Assembly: GCF_001269905.1 (NCBI RefSeq)
Contig: NZ_LHVK01000009.1
Location: 186,001-250,000, forward strand
DNA length: 64,000 bases
Source of the DNA: Pseudomonas corrugata
GTDB taxonomy: Bacteria; Pseudomonadota; Gammaproteobacteria; Pseudomonadales; Pseudomonadaceae
Direction of reading: 5' to 3'
Made by a program: the position numbers and the translations under genes. This document shows, piece by piece, positions 8,783 to 17,985 of the stretch (positions within the stretch are counted from its first letter, which is position 1; each line of letters starts with the position of its first letter). The notes under the pieces are model-generated. The model was not told the origin of the DNA and did no database searches. It saw nothing but the letters and a program-made list of their open reading frames with translations.

Positions 8783-9456
8783 GCCTAGCCATTTTTCAAG
8801 AGCAACTGGAGTTGGAACGTGAATGGCGCGAGGCTGAAATTAGGTTTTTGAATAATTTACAAGAGGGTATGAGCGATACGGATAGACCTAAGGTGCGCAG
8901 ATCGATCGTGTGTCTTTTATATGCGCATATCGAAGGGTTTGTTAGGTTTTCGTTTTCATTGTATGTAGATCAGGTTAATAGTAAAGGGTTGACTTGTAAG
9001 GATGTAAATCCGGCTATTGCTGCTGCTGCCTTTGCAAAAGAGCTAAAAGCGTTAAAGGATGTTAATAGTAAGAGTTCTTTTTTTGTAAATTCCTTACCTG
9101 ATGACAAACATTTACATGGGTTTGCTCGTGAAGTGAATTTTATATCTTGCATAAGTGGTTTTTATGACCATCCAGTGGTAATTGCTGAGGGTTATGTCAA
9201 TACTGAAAATAATGTGGGGCGAGAGGTTTTAGAGAAGATGCTATTTCAAGTAGGCTTGGAATATTCTGATTTGAAAGAGGCTTACTCTCCCCTAAATAGG
9301 TTGCTAAATGTGCGAAATGACATTGCTCATGGCAAGCGCAAGCAAGGAATTAATGATGAAGATTATAATGTTTTCCTAAATTGTTGTCGTGGTGTGATGA
9401 ATATAGTCGCGCGCAGGCTAACCAATTCCTTTGGGGCTGAGAAGTATCTTAAATAA
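8779..9456 (+). CDS. HEPN-domain protein (MAE_28990/MAE_18760-like), first copy
   Basis: This 225-residue, mainly helical protein has the HEPN active-site pattern R-x4-H as 'RNDIAHG' (R179, H184), within 'LLNVRNDIAHGKRKQGI'. An N-terminal helix pair 'SIVCLLYAHIEGFVRFSFSLY' (42-62) fits the MAE_28990/MAE_18760 HEPN group as I recall it. HEPN proteins with RxxxxH are typically metal-independent RNases used in toxin-antitoxin and phage-defence systems. It starts inside the DUF262 stop codon. The most economical reading is an RNase effector controlled by the DUF262 protein; neither activity is shown by the sequence itself. Confidence 0.8.
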   Translation: MSLAIFQEQLELEREWREAEIRFLNNLQEGMSDTDRPKVRRSIVCLLYAHIEGFVRFSFSLYVDQVNSKGLTCKDVNPAIAAAAFAKELKALKDVNSKSSFFVNSLPDDKHLHGFAREVNFISCISGFYDHPVVIAEGYVNTENNVGREVLEKMLFQVGLEYSDLKEAYSPLNRLLNVRNDIAHGKRKQGINDEDYNVFLNCCRGVMNIVARRLTNSFGAEKYLK

Positions 9457-9839
9457 AAACTAATGTGCGTCGCTTGCTTCAATGTTTAGCGTTTAATTTT
9501 CAGTCGTTGTATGTGTTAATGTCGACTTAAGCCTTTTTAAAAATATCTCGGTGGGATTTTTAATTGAAAATTATCTTGTTTTTTGACATTAAGGTTGAGT
9601 AGTCTGAAGGTAAGGGCTAGGTGGAGGAGTCAGTATTATATTGTCTCATAAAAACATTAAGAGTGGTGTTCCCAGCGTTTGCCCGAAATGGCTAAATTCG
9701 AGCGCTTTTAACCTTGTAGGTGAAGGTTTTCTTCAGCGGACTTCGTGCTCAGATGAGCTAAGCTTAGGAAAAACACCAAGCCGGCGGGCGCAGCAGGGGC
9801 CGCTATATATTTACTAAGTGTTAATGAAAGGGTATTCAA
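9457..9839. other. Intergenic gap between the two DUF262-HEPN pairs
   Basis: About 380 bases without a supportable gene. The first 150 bases are very AT-rich, while the stretch 9770-9805 is GC-rich, so two DNA segments may meet here. A promoter for the second pair is expected, and TTGACA occurs near 9583, but I see no convincing -10 partner. GAAAGGG before 9840 is the ribosome site of the next gene. Confidence 0.4.
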
Positions 9840-10889
9840 ATGAAGGCTAACGCATCTCCTGTATCAGTTGCAGATTATTGCAGCGCAATGCAGGAAAAAA
9901 AGATAGTTGTAAATTCCGATTATCAACGTAAAGATGGGTTGTGGAACGCGCCAGCTAGATCGTTTTTTATTGAGTCAATATTATTGGAATATCCAATTCC
10001 CAAAATGTTTGTATACGCGAAGCTCGATTTGCTGACCAAGGCTGTGATTAAAGAGATCGTAGACGGACAGCAGCGAAGCCAAGCTCTAATGCTGTTTTAT
10101 GAGAATAAGTTGGCGCTGTCGAAAAATATTGAGACAGAAGAGTTGCGTGGTATGAAATATAATAAGCTTTCTGACGAATGGAAGACGAAATTTCTTTCTT
10201 ATCAGTTGCCAATAGATCAGTTCTCAGGAGTTCCTGAGAATGAAGTGCGAGAAGCGTTTCGACGGATGAACGCAAACAATGTACCTCTGAACGCGGAAGA
10301 ACAACGGAACGCGCGGTATCAAGGCGATTTCAAGTGGTTCATTAACAGAACCGCAGAGTTGTATAAGGAAAAGCTGCTTGCTCTGAAACTTCTTTCTCGG
10401 AGAGATCTCATTCGGATGACTGATTTGCGACTTTATGCGGAAATCGCATTGACTTTAGATGAGGGGTTTATCACGGTTAAGGGGGCTCAGCTCGATAAGC
10501 TTTACAAAAAATACAACGCTGATTTTGACTCTGCTCCTCAGTTTGAAGAAAAGATTCGCTATGGAATCGATTTTTTCATCGGTAATGATGTGCTTCACGA
10601 AGATGTCTTCCTGCGTATGCACGTATTTCAGTCCATTGTAATGGCTGTGATAGCTATACGCTATGATGAAGAGTTCGACCGTAAAGCTAGAGAGGCCTAT
10701 CCAGAGGTTTTGGATGTTATTGAACAACATGCCTATACACTTGAGACATTAGTATCAGCATTGCAGGAGCCGGATGATTTTCCGGCTTTGGGGCAATTCA
10801 TAAAGTCGAACTCTGAAGCTACGAATACGGCTGCTGCGCGAGCTATTCGGTTTCTATACTTCAAAAAAGCCCTTACCCTACTGGTGTAA
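9840..10889 (+). CDS. DUF262 protein, second and divergent copy
   Basis: This 349-residue protein shows 'NSDYQR' (25-30), 'FFIESILLEYPIPKMFV' (42-58), 'EIVDGQQRSQAL' (72-83) and 'AFRRMNANNVPLNAEEQRNAR' type text (139-159), which are the same landmarks as in the first DUF262 protein. The rest differs widely, so it is not a recent duplicate. It begins closer to the first motif, and its C-terminal half is mostly helical. There is no DUF1524 nuclease domain. It is followed five bases later by a second HEPN-type gene, repeating the gene order of the first pair. A GAAAGGG site precedes the ATG. Confidence 0.87.
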   Translation: MKANASPVSVADYCSAMQEKKIVVNSDYQRKDGLWNAPARSFFIESILLEYPIPKMFVYAKLDLLTKAVIKEIVDGQQRSQALMLFYENKLALSKNIETEELRGMKYNKLSDEWKTKFLSYQLPIDQFSGVPENEVREAFRRMNANNVPLNAEEQRNARYQGDFKWFINRTAELYKEKLLALKLLSRRDLIRMTDLRLYAEIALTLDEGFITVKGAQLDKLYKKYNADFDSAPQFEEKIRYGIDFFIGNDVLHEDVFLRMHVFQSIVMAVIAIRYDEEFDRKAREAYPEVLDVIEQHAYTLETLVSALQEPDDFPALGQFIKSNSEATNTAAARAIRFLYFKKALTLLV

Positions 10890-10894
10890 TCGCC

Positions 10895-11545
10895 ATGCGC
10901 GCATCTATGAATCTAGGACGATTGTGTGACGCGACGCAGTACCGACTTGACCGCTTACACAAACTGTATGACAACATTGGGACGCTCACACGCCCTGAGC
11001 AAGGTCTTCAGTTGGCGTATATTTCGATTGAGCTAGATAATCTTAATATTTGTGCTTTAAGGGAATTTACAATAAGTACGGTCAGAGGAGCAAGGACAAC
11101 TACAGGTAAGAAAATAAACGTAAATAATATGCTTGAGGTTGAGGAGGAAATTGGGGCTTATATTCTTTCTATAGTAAATAGCGTTAGATATAGCAAGTTG
11201 AAAAGCCCAAGCAGAATAAAACGTACTGATGAGCCTACAATGCGCGACCCAAAGGAGATAGAAAAGATATTGACGGCACTTGGGGCAAGTAATCTTGGGT
11301 CGCTTCAAAATGCACTAGCTTTGAATTCTAATATTTTTAGAGATCTCAAGTTTATAAGGCATTTTTATGCACATAGGTGTAAAGATACGTTTTTGAAGGT
11401 AACTAAAAATGCTATCGCGATGGGGGTGCAAAATCCCAATCATCCAGATGATATTTTGCGGCATGTTGTACCAGGAAGAGGGCATACAGTAATCGAACAA
11501 TGGCTGATGGAGGCAAAACTGTTTTATCAACTATTGATGGAGTGA
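10895..11545 (+). CDS. HEPN-like protein with RxxxxH motif, second copy
   Basis: This 216-residue protein has 'FIRHFYAHRCKD' (153-164), in which R155 and H160 form the R-x4-H pattern of HEPN nucleases in a predicted helix. The rest is helical with no membrane segment. It resembles the first HEPN protein little in sequence but occupies the same place directly after a DUF262 gene. This contextual repeat is the main reason for the HEPN call. The gene ends the AT-rich block. It could be an RNase effector partnered by the upstream DUF262 protein; a non-catalytic HEPN role is possible. Confidence 0.65.
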   Translation: MRASMNLGRLCDATQYRLDRLHKLYDNIGTLTRPEQGLQLAYISIELDNLNICALREFTISTVRGARTTTGKKINVNNMLEVEEEIGAYILSIVNSVRYSKLKSPSRIKRTDEPTMRDPKEIEKILTALGASNLGSLQNALALNSNIFRDLKFIRHFYAHRCKDTFLKVTKNAIAMGVQNPNHPDDILRHVVPGRGHTVIEQWLMEAKLFYQLLME

Positions 11546-11992
11546 TAAAGGAAATTCTCTGGGATGAAAGGAGCGGATGGATCTATTTTTTGGTCGAAAA
11601 TAAATTTGCTCCAGCTTGCTCATCCCATTTATTATTTGTCATTTGGTTTCGATATTCGGTTTTTCATATCGTGCACGCTTTTTGATGTTGGACTTTCGGT
11701 CACTCGTGTGCGTGACTGCTTTGAATTGACTTCCCACGTCCAAAGCTTTTGCGATACCTGGGTTTAATAACAGGTCTGCGCCAAATTTTACTGCGAGAGC
11801 AGAAAAAGGGATGGATTTATTTTCTTTTGCTAGCAATATAAAGACATCTTCCCCCTTACTTTATCCCGAAACGATAGCCGTTACGGACCCTATAACCGCA
11901 GGTATCCAACCCCGTCCGCACTCCATCATGCTTACCATCCCACCACCTCGTATCGCCGCAGCTGCTAACCCGGTACTCACGAGGAAACAACC
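11546..11992. other. Gap with a possible gene remnant on the minus strand
   Basis: No firm gene. On the minus strand, 11639-11836 is open from a TTG and reads like protein (ENKSIPFSALAVKFGADLL..), ending in a Lys-rich tail. It has no good ribosome site or start and may be the end of a broken gene. Nothing else recognisable is seen. Confidence 0.3.
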
Positions 11993-12187
11993 ATGGGCAG
12001 AACCCGCAACTGGAGATGTGCGCAATCTCGCAAGCACAATCGGCGCGAAGCAATTAACCCGCAGGACTCCAAGCCAGAAAAGAACTGAAAGCTGATCTAC
12101 ACCCGTGCCGACAAGCTGCACCGGGCGCGTCAGCTCGGTATGAGCTATCCCATCCGCACCACCCGCCAACTGTTGGATCGAGAGTGA
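11993..12187 (+). pseudogene. Small gene interrupted by an in-frame TGA, coupled to the phosphatase-like gene
   Basis: An ATG behind a good GAGGAAACAACC site opens a 64-codon frame: MGRTRNWRCAQSRKHNRR.. before the break and KLIYTRADKLHRARQLGM.. after it. A TGA at codon 32 (12086-12088) interrupts it. The frame then continues to a TGA that overlaps the next gene's GTG start (GTGA). The good start, basic composition on both sides of the stop and coupling to the next gene suggest a real small basic protein, now broken or read through. Function unknown. Confidence 0.45.
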
Positions 12188-12510
12188 CTAATCTCCTGTT
12201 CGTTTGCAGTCGTAATCAATGGCGCAGCCCTACCGGGGAGACGATCTGGCGTCGACGTCCTGGCTTCAGCGCTCGTTCGGCTGGCACCAGCCCGAACGCA
12301 CGCAAACCTATCGGCCCAGCGGATATCCGTTGGGCCGATGTCATCTTTGTGATGGAGCGCAAGCACGAGCATCGGCTACGGGCAGAGTATGCTCGGCTGC
12401 TTGAGCACAAACGACTTCATGTTCTGGATATTCCCGATGACTATCGCTACATGGACCCTGAGCTAGTGGACGTGCTTGAGCGAGAGGTAACTTCGTACCT
12501 GGGCATTTGA
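12184..12510 (+). CDS. Small low-molecular-weight tyrosine-phosphatase-like protein
   Basis: This 108-residue protein begins 'LLFVCSRNQWRSPTGE', containing the phosphate-binding loop C-x5-R-S (C8, R14), and later has 'DIRWADVIFVMERKH' and 'LDIPDDYRYMDPELV', where an Asp could serve as general acid. It belongs to the short LMW-PTP-like group of about 105 residues, in contrast to about 150 for classical enzymes. The GTG start overlaps the stop of the upstream small frame by four bases. Physiological substrate unknown; the gene lies in accessory DNA. Confidence 0.8.
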   Translation: MTNLLFVCSRNQWRSPTGETIWRRRPGFSARSAGTSPNARKPIGPADIRWADVIFVMERKHEHRLRAEYARLLEHKRLHVLDIPDDYRYMDPELVDVLEREVTSYLGI

Positions 12511-12593
12511 GCATTTAGGGCAATCTTCACGAGCAGCTCCTTTCCTCAATGGCTAGGCGAAATGATCACCGGTAGAAGGTTGATCCCGTCGTG

Positions 12594-13934
12594 CTATCCC
12601 CGTTTAAGCAGCTTGGATACGCGGGTCGCAGCGAACCATGCAAATTGGCCGAAACCAACCAGCAGACGCTTCAGTAAACGGAGGCACTGACCCAGGCGAT
12701 GCCGTGCTGCCCTAAGAACGCGACGCCTATCAGTCGCAGGCCGCGTATCCATCAAACACAGCTTGGTAGTCGCCAGGGCCACTTTCGCTCCGACCGCTAC
12801 GGCGACAGCAAGGAAGTACAGCCATCGGTGATTCTTGGCTTTGTCATGTTGGCTGACTAGCGCTGACAACTGCTTCAAGGAAGGCTTGGCACCGGCGAGC
12901 CAGGGAATGATGCATTCGCTGGCCAAGGCTACGGTGTGGCTGCTGATGTTTTTGTCTACAAGTCCCGGCGGACCGTCAGGATTGACCGAGCAATAACCAC
13001 GGGGGACGTATTCGCAGGTGCTGGAGAGGGGCGATGAGCGCGACATGCCATTGGAAAAGTATTTCACGGGGCACAACCGTTGGTTGTAGTCGTTGATTTC
13101 TTTGCGGATGGCGATCACGTCCTCGTCGCTTATGGTTCTTCTTGTCGCGGCGTAAAACCCTTTGGACTCGTTTGGTGCGAAATCTATGAAGTAGCTGGCT
13201 TCACCTTCCTTGATGTAGGTAAAGGTCCACTGTGAAACGCTGCTCCACCGGCATGACTTCAGGCTATCCAGGCCATTAGCTCTGCAGTAATCATCGTAGC
13301 GCTTGATCTGGCTCAGCAGGAACGCTCTGGCGTCCTGGATGCTCGCTGTCGCCTCCTTCAGCAACGCAGCGTCTTCATTGGCGCCGTTGTCCGCCACGAA
13401 AAACACTGCTGCGACCAATGCCAGCGGAAACCAGAAGTGATCATATATTTGGCGGAAGCGTTCGGTGAGGTTGAGGTTGTCATAAATAAGAACCATGACA
13501 CCCCATCCGGCGAGGGCGCAAAGCATCAACAGGGGAATCAGCCCGACTTCGCTGCCCAGTTTCCCGACGCCATTAATGCTGTAACGGATGGGCAAGTAAT
13601 TGATGTTTGGGAAAAGGCCCAGGCAGTTCAACGCACCCGGTAGGAGCAAGAGTGCGAAGAAGATGAGCACGCCTCGCTTCTTGCCCACTGTATAGGTCGC
13701 TGCTGCCAGCAAGGGAATCAGCAGCAGTGACCGCATCACCAGGTAGCCGAGCGTGAACATTAGTACTGCTTCATCGGGCGACCAGTAAGTTCCGGTGATT
13801 TGCCCGACGTCGTTACGCCCGGTGAAAGTCGACGATACGACGCCGAGGCCTTCCAGGATCTGGTGCAGATTGTAGGCCGCGCCGTGGAGAAATTTTACGT
13901 AAGGGTAGAGGAACCCCTCTATCGAAAACGACAT
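12594..13934 (-). CDS. Multi-pass membrane protein, unknown function
   Basis: The start is the ATG at 13934 behind GAAGGA, giving 446 residues. Four hydrophobic helices lie in the first half (about 55-75, 88-108, 132-153 and 168-187). A soluble segment of about 180 residues follows with several cysteines (near 'DDYCRANGLDSLKSCRW', 'LCPVKYF' and 'STCEYVPRGYCSV'), then one more helix (about 370-390) and a basic tail. The cysteine-rich loop may be periplasmic with disulphides. I do not recognise the family. It stands alone, convergent to the phosphatase-like gene. Confidence 0.7.
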   Translation of the reverse strand: MSFSIEGFLYPYVKFLHGAAYNLHQILEGLGVVSSTFTGRNDVGQITGTYWSPDEAVLMFTLGYLVMRSLLLIPLLAAATYTVGKKRGVLIFFALLLLPGALNCLGLFPNINYLPIRYSINGVGKLGSEVGLIPLLMLCALAGWGVMVLIYDNLNLTERFRQIYDHFWFPLALVAAVFFVADNGANEDAALLKEATASIQDARAFLLSQIKRYDDYCRANGLDSLKSCRWSSVSQWTFTYIKEGEASYFIDFAPNESKGFYAATRRTISDEDVIAIRKEINDYNQRLCPVKYFSNGMSRSSPLSSTCEYVPRGYCSVNPDGPPGLVDKNISSHTVALASECIIPWLAGAKPSLKQLSALVSQHDKAKNHRWLYFLAVAVAVGAKVALATTKLCLMDTRPATDRRRVLRAARHRLGQCLRLLKRLLVGFGQFAWFAATRVSKLLKRG

Positions 13935-14124
13935 CAATTTGAGTCCTTCAATTCTTCAGATCTTCCTTGGAAAGATCCGCTCGATTTCGATTTGTAGATC
14001 CACGTGTGTCCTTGGCAGCTCTTCAACCGTTTCCATGGTTTGGGTGATGCGATGTTACGACGCCTCGGATAGTGGATCGATAACCTTGAGGGTCGCACCG
14101 CTAGCCGTCGAAGCGTTCTTGCGT

Positions 14125-14412
14125 TCAGTCGAACTCCACATTTGGCGCGAGCGATGGATGCTCAAGGCTCAAGTCTTCAAGGCACCGTTGCATAAGCTCA
14201 GCATCTTTCGGCAAGCGCCTGCACAACGCATCCCACCCGGAAATTCTCAAGTGCACGGGCATTTCCACCAATCCTGTAATTGCGTCCCAGAAGGCATCCC
14301 AGTTGCAGCCGTACCAGCCGGGAAATCCGAGCGCATCGCTCAAAGTGGAATGCAGTTCCTTGGCATTCATCACTCCGTTTAGGTCTATCTGCACGAGCTG
14401 TGGGCGGGTCAT
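14125..14412 (-). CDS. Barstar-family RNase inhibitor
   Basis: This 95-residue protein fits the barstar family: 'VQIDLNGVMNAKELHSTLSD', then 'ALGFPGWYGCNWDAFWDAI', the signature segment that docks into the active site of barnase-type RNases, then 'VEMPVHLRISGWDAL'. Barstars neutralise secreted or contact-delivered RNases. No barnase-like gene is visible nearby on either strand, so this is an orphan immunity gene or one acting on an endogenous or incoming toxin. Confidence 0.88.
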   Translation of the reverse strand: MTRPQLVQIDLNGVMNAKELHSTLSDALGFPGWYGCNWDAFWDAITGLVEMPVHLRISGWDALCRRLPKDAELMQRCLEDLSLEHPSLAPNVEFD

Positions 14413-14442
14413 CGTCCGAACCTAAATGGCGTTGTTAAATCT

Positions 14443-14492
14443 GCAACGCGGAGCGTCGCGGGATGCGTTACCACGCGGAGCGTGGGAACGAT
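14443..14492. repeat. REP-like palindrome (CCACGCGGAGCGTGGG family)
   Basis: Contains CCACGCGGAGCGTGGGAACGATC and a truncated second unit, ACGCGGAGCGTCGC. The same family is at 21508-21620 and 42030-42056. These are intergenic Pseudomonas palindromes. Confidence 0.75.
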
Positions 14493-14519
14493 CGGTGTCG
14501 TTCAGCTTCGGCATCTCGT

Positions 14520-14849
14520 TCACTGAATGTCTTTCAGATAACCCGTAAGCGCCATCAGCGGAGCATCAAACTGTTCCATCGTCGGCGCAGCACTAAAATC
14601 CGCCGCCAGCCGATTCAGCTCCCGCCCCAGCACCGTATCACCACCGCCAAGCGCTTGCAGGGCCAGCTCCAGGCAATGTTCCACCTTTTCCCGAATCCCT
14701 TCGACATCTCCCTTGCGCACCATCAACCCAAATACCTCCCGCTCATAATCCGCCATCAACGGATCATCCCGCAGAATCGGGCTATGGTCCTCTGCTTCAT
14801 AAACCAGCTTGAGGCAATAAAGGGCGACGGTTTCCAGCAGCAATTCCAT
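14520..14849 (-). CDS. Conserved-looking hypothetical protein
   Basis: This 109-residue, helical, acidic protein begins MELLLETVALYCLKLVYEAEDH and contains 'LRDDPLMADYEREVFGLM'. It has no signal peptide, membrane segment or catalytic motif. Its length and composition resemble small immunity or regulatory proteins, and it sits near the barstar gene on the same strand, about 110 bases and one REP palindrome upstream of it. I do not recognise the family. Confidence 0.6.
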   Translation of the reverse strand: MELLLETVALYCLKLVYEAEDHSPILRDDPLMADYEREVFGLMVRKGDVEGIREKVEHCLELALQALGGGDTVLGRELNRLAADFSAAPTMEQFDAPLMALTGYLKDIQ

Positions 14850-14949
14850 GGGGTGAAATCCTTTGTAGCCGGGAGTGAGGGTGGAGTTAACGGTTTAGGT
14901 GCCGAGAGCTGCGACGGGGTCGATCTTTGGGCGCCGCAATGACATTTTT

Positions 14950-15080
14950 GTGAGCGCTTCGCGCTCAAGCGGGAGCAAGCTCCCTCGCCACAGGTTCCTA
15001 CTAGCCACAGACTCTTCGTTGCCACAGGCTTGGTGGTTGGGGCCGCTTTGCGGCCCAGCGGGGATGAATCCCCTCGCCAC
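14950..15080. repeat. Palindromic intergenic repeats
   Basis: Several short inverted units lie here: GAGCGCTTCGCGCTC, GGGAGCAAGCTCCC and GGCCGCTTTGCGGCC, then GCGGGGATGAATCCCCTCGCCAC. The last unit is shared with the repeat at 47278-47409. No gene fits this stretch between the hypothetical gene and the tRNA. Confidence 0.7.
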
Positions 15081-15130
15081 AAGGGATTGGATGATGAGTT
15101 GGATCACGGCAAGCCACTTTCCTGCAGACG

Positions 15131-15163
15131 AAAAAAAAGACCTTGAATTTCAAGGTCTTTCTT
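15131..15163 (-). terminator. Terminator of the tRNA-Leu gene
   Basis: Reading the minus strand, AAAGACCTTGAAATTCAAGGTCTTT is a near-perfect hairpin followed by a run of Ts, six bases after the tRNA CCA end. Confidence 0.85.
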
Positions 15164-15168
15164 TAAGA

Positions 15169-15253
15169 TGGTGCCCCGAGGGAGACTCGAACTCCCACTC
15201 CTTTCGAAAACGGATTTTGAATCCGCCGCGTCTACCAATTCCGCCATCAGGGC
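15169..15253 (-). tRNA. tRNA-Leu (anticodon CAA)
   Basis: The minus-strand sequence starts GCCCTGATGGCGGAATTGG and ends TCGGGGCACCA, giving a 7-bp acceptor stem with one G-T pair. The anticodon stem GCGGA/TCCGT encloses the loop TTCAAAA, so the anticodon is CAA, reading UUG. A long variable arm (TTTTCGAAAGGAG region) identifies a class II leucine tRNA. The T-arm GGGAGTTCGAGTCTCCC is perfect and CCA is encoded. Its 3' end faces the accessory region, a common arrangement for tRNA-targeted islands. Confidence 0.95.
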
Positions 15254-15361
15254 TCAATGGCGGCGAAGTATAGAGAGGTGCCTACCGTTGGTCAATCACG
15301 TTTCATGGTCAATTTTCGATATTTCCGCTAGACTTTCCGGCCCTGCTAGACGAACCCCATC

Positions 15362-17541
<2,180 letters not shown>

Positions 17542-17584
17542 GTTTTCCGATCCCTAGATTCAATACTTGCAACTGGAGTGCTAA

Positions 17585-17920
17585 ATGAGCTTTTTTATCT
17601 CTAACGCCATGGCTGATGCCGCTGCTCCCGCAGCCGCGCCTATGGGTGGCGGTTTCGAGTGGATTTTCCTGGTCGGCTTCCTGGTCATCTTCTACCTGAT
17701 GATCTGGCGTCCACAGGCCAAACGCGCCAAAGAGCAGAAGAACCTGCTCGGCAGCCTGCAGAAGGGCGACGAAGTGGTGACCACTGGCGGTATCGCCGGC
17801 AAGATCACCAAAGTGGCCGACGATTTCGTGGTGCTGGAAGTGTCCGACACCGTTGAAATGAAGTTCCAGAAGGGCGCTATCGCGGCCACGCTGCCAAAAG
17901 GCACGCTGAAAGCGATCTAA
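17585..17920 (+). CDS. yajC: Sec translocase accessory subunit YajC
   Basis: This 111-residue protein has one N-terminal membrane helix ('FEWIFLVGFLVIFYLMIW', about 24-41), a basic segment 'RPQAKRAKEQKNLLGSLQ', and the conserved cytoplasmic part 'GDEVVTTGGIAGKI'. YajC joins SecD and SecF in the complex that assists SecYEG-driven export in the inner membrane. It lies between tgt and secD as in most gammaproteobacteria. Confidence 0.96.
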   Translation: MSFFISNAMADAAAPAAAPMGGGFEWIFLVGFLVIFYLMIWRPQAKRAKEQKNLLGSLQKGDEVVTTGGIAGKITKVADDFVVLEVSDTVEMKFQKGAIAATLPKGTLKAI

Positions 17921-17985
17921 GGTTTCAAACATCTCTTCAATCGACGGGGCGCGCAAGGCGCCCCGCGTCATAAGCGGGCGGCGTG

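Noticed and set aside
10455..10730. Minus-strand frame of 91 codons
   Set aside because: Antisense to the second DUF262 gene, with shadow-like composition.
11639..11836. Minus-strand frame with protein-like text (SALAVKFGADLLLNPGIAKA..)
   Set aside because: Only a TTG start, weak ribosome site and no recognisable family; recorded only as a possible remnant.
14950..15080. Possible CRISPR-like or phage repeats
   Set aside because: Units are unlike each other and irregularly spaced; they match REP-type palindromes found elsewhere in the window.
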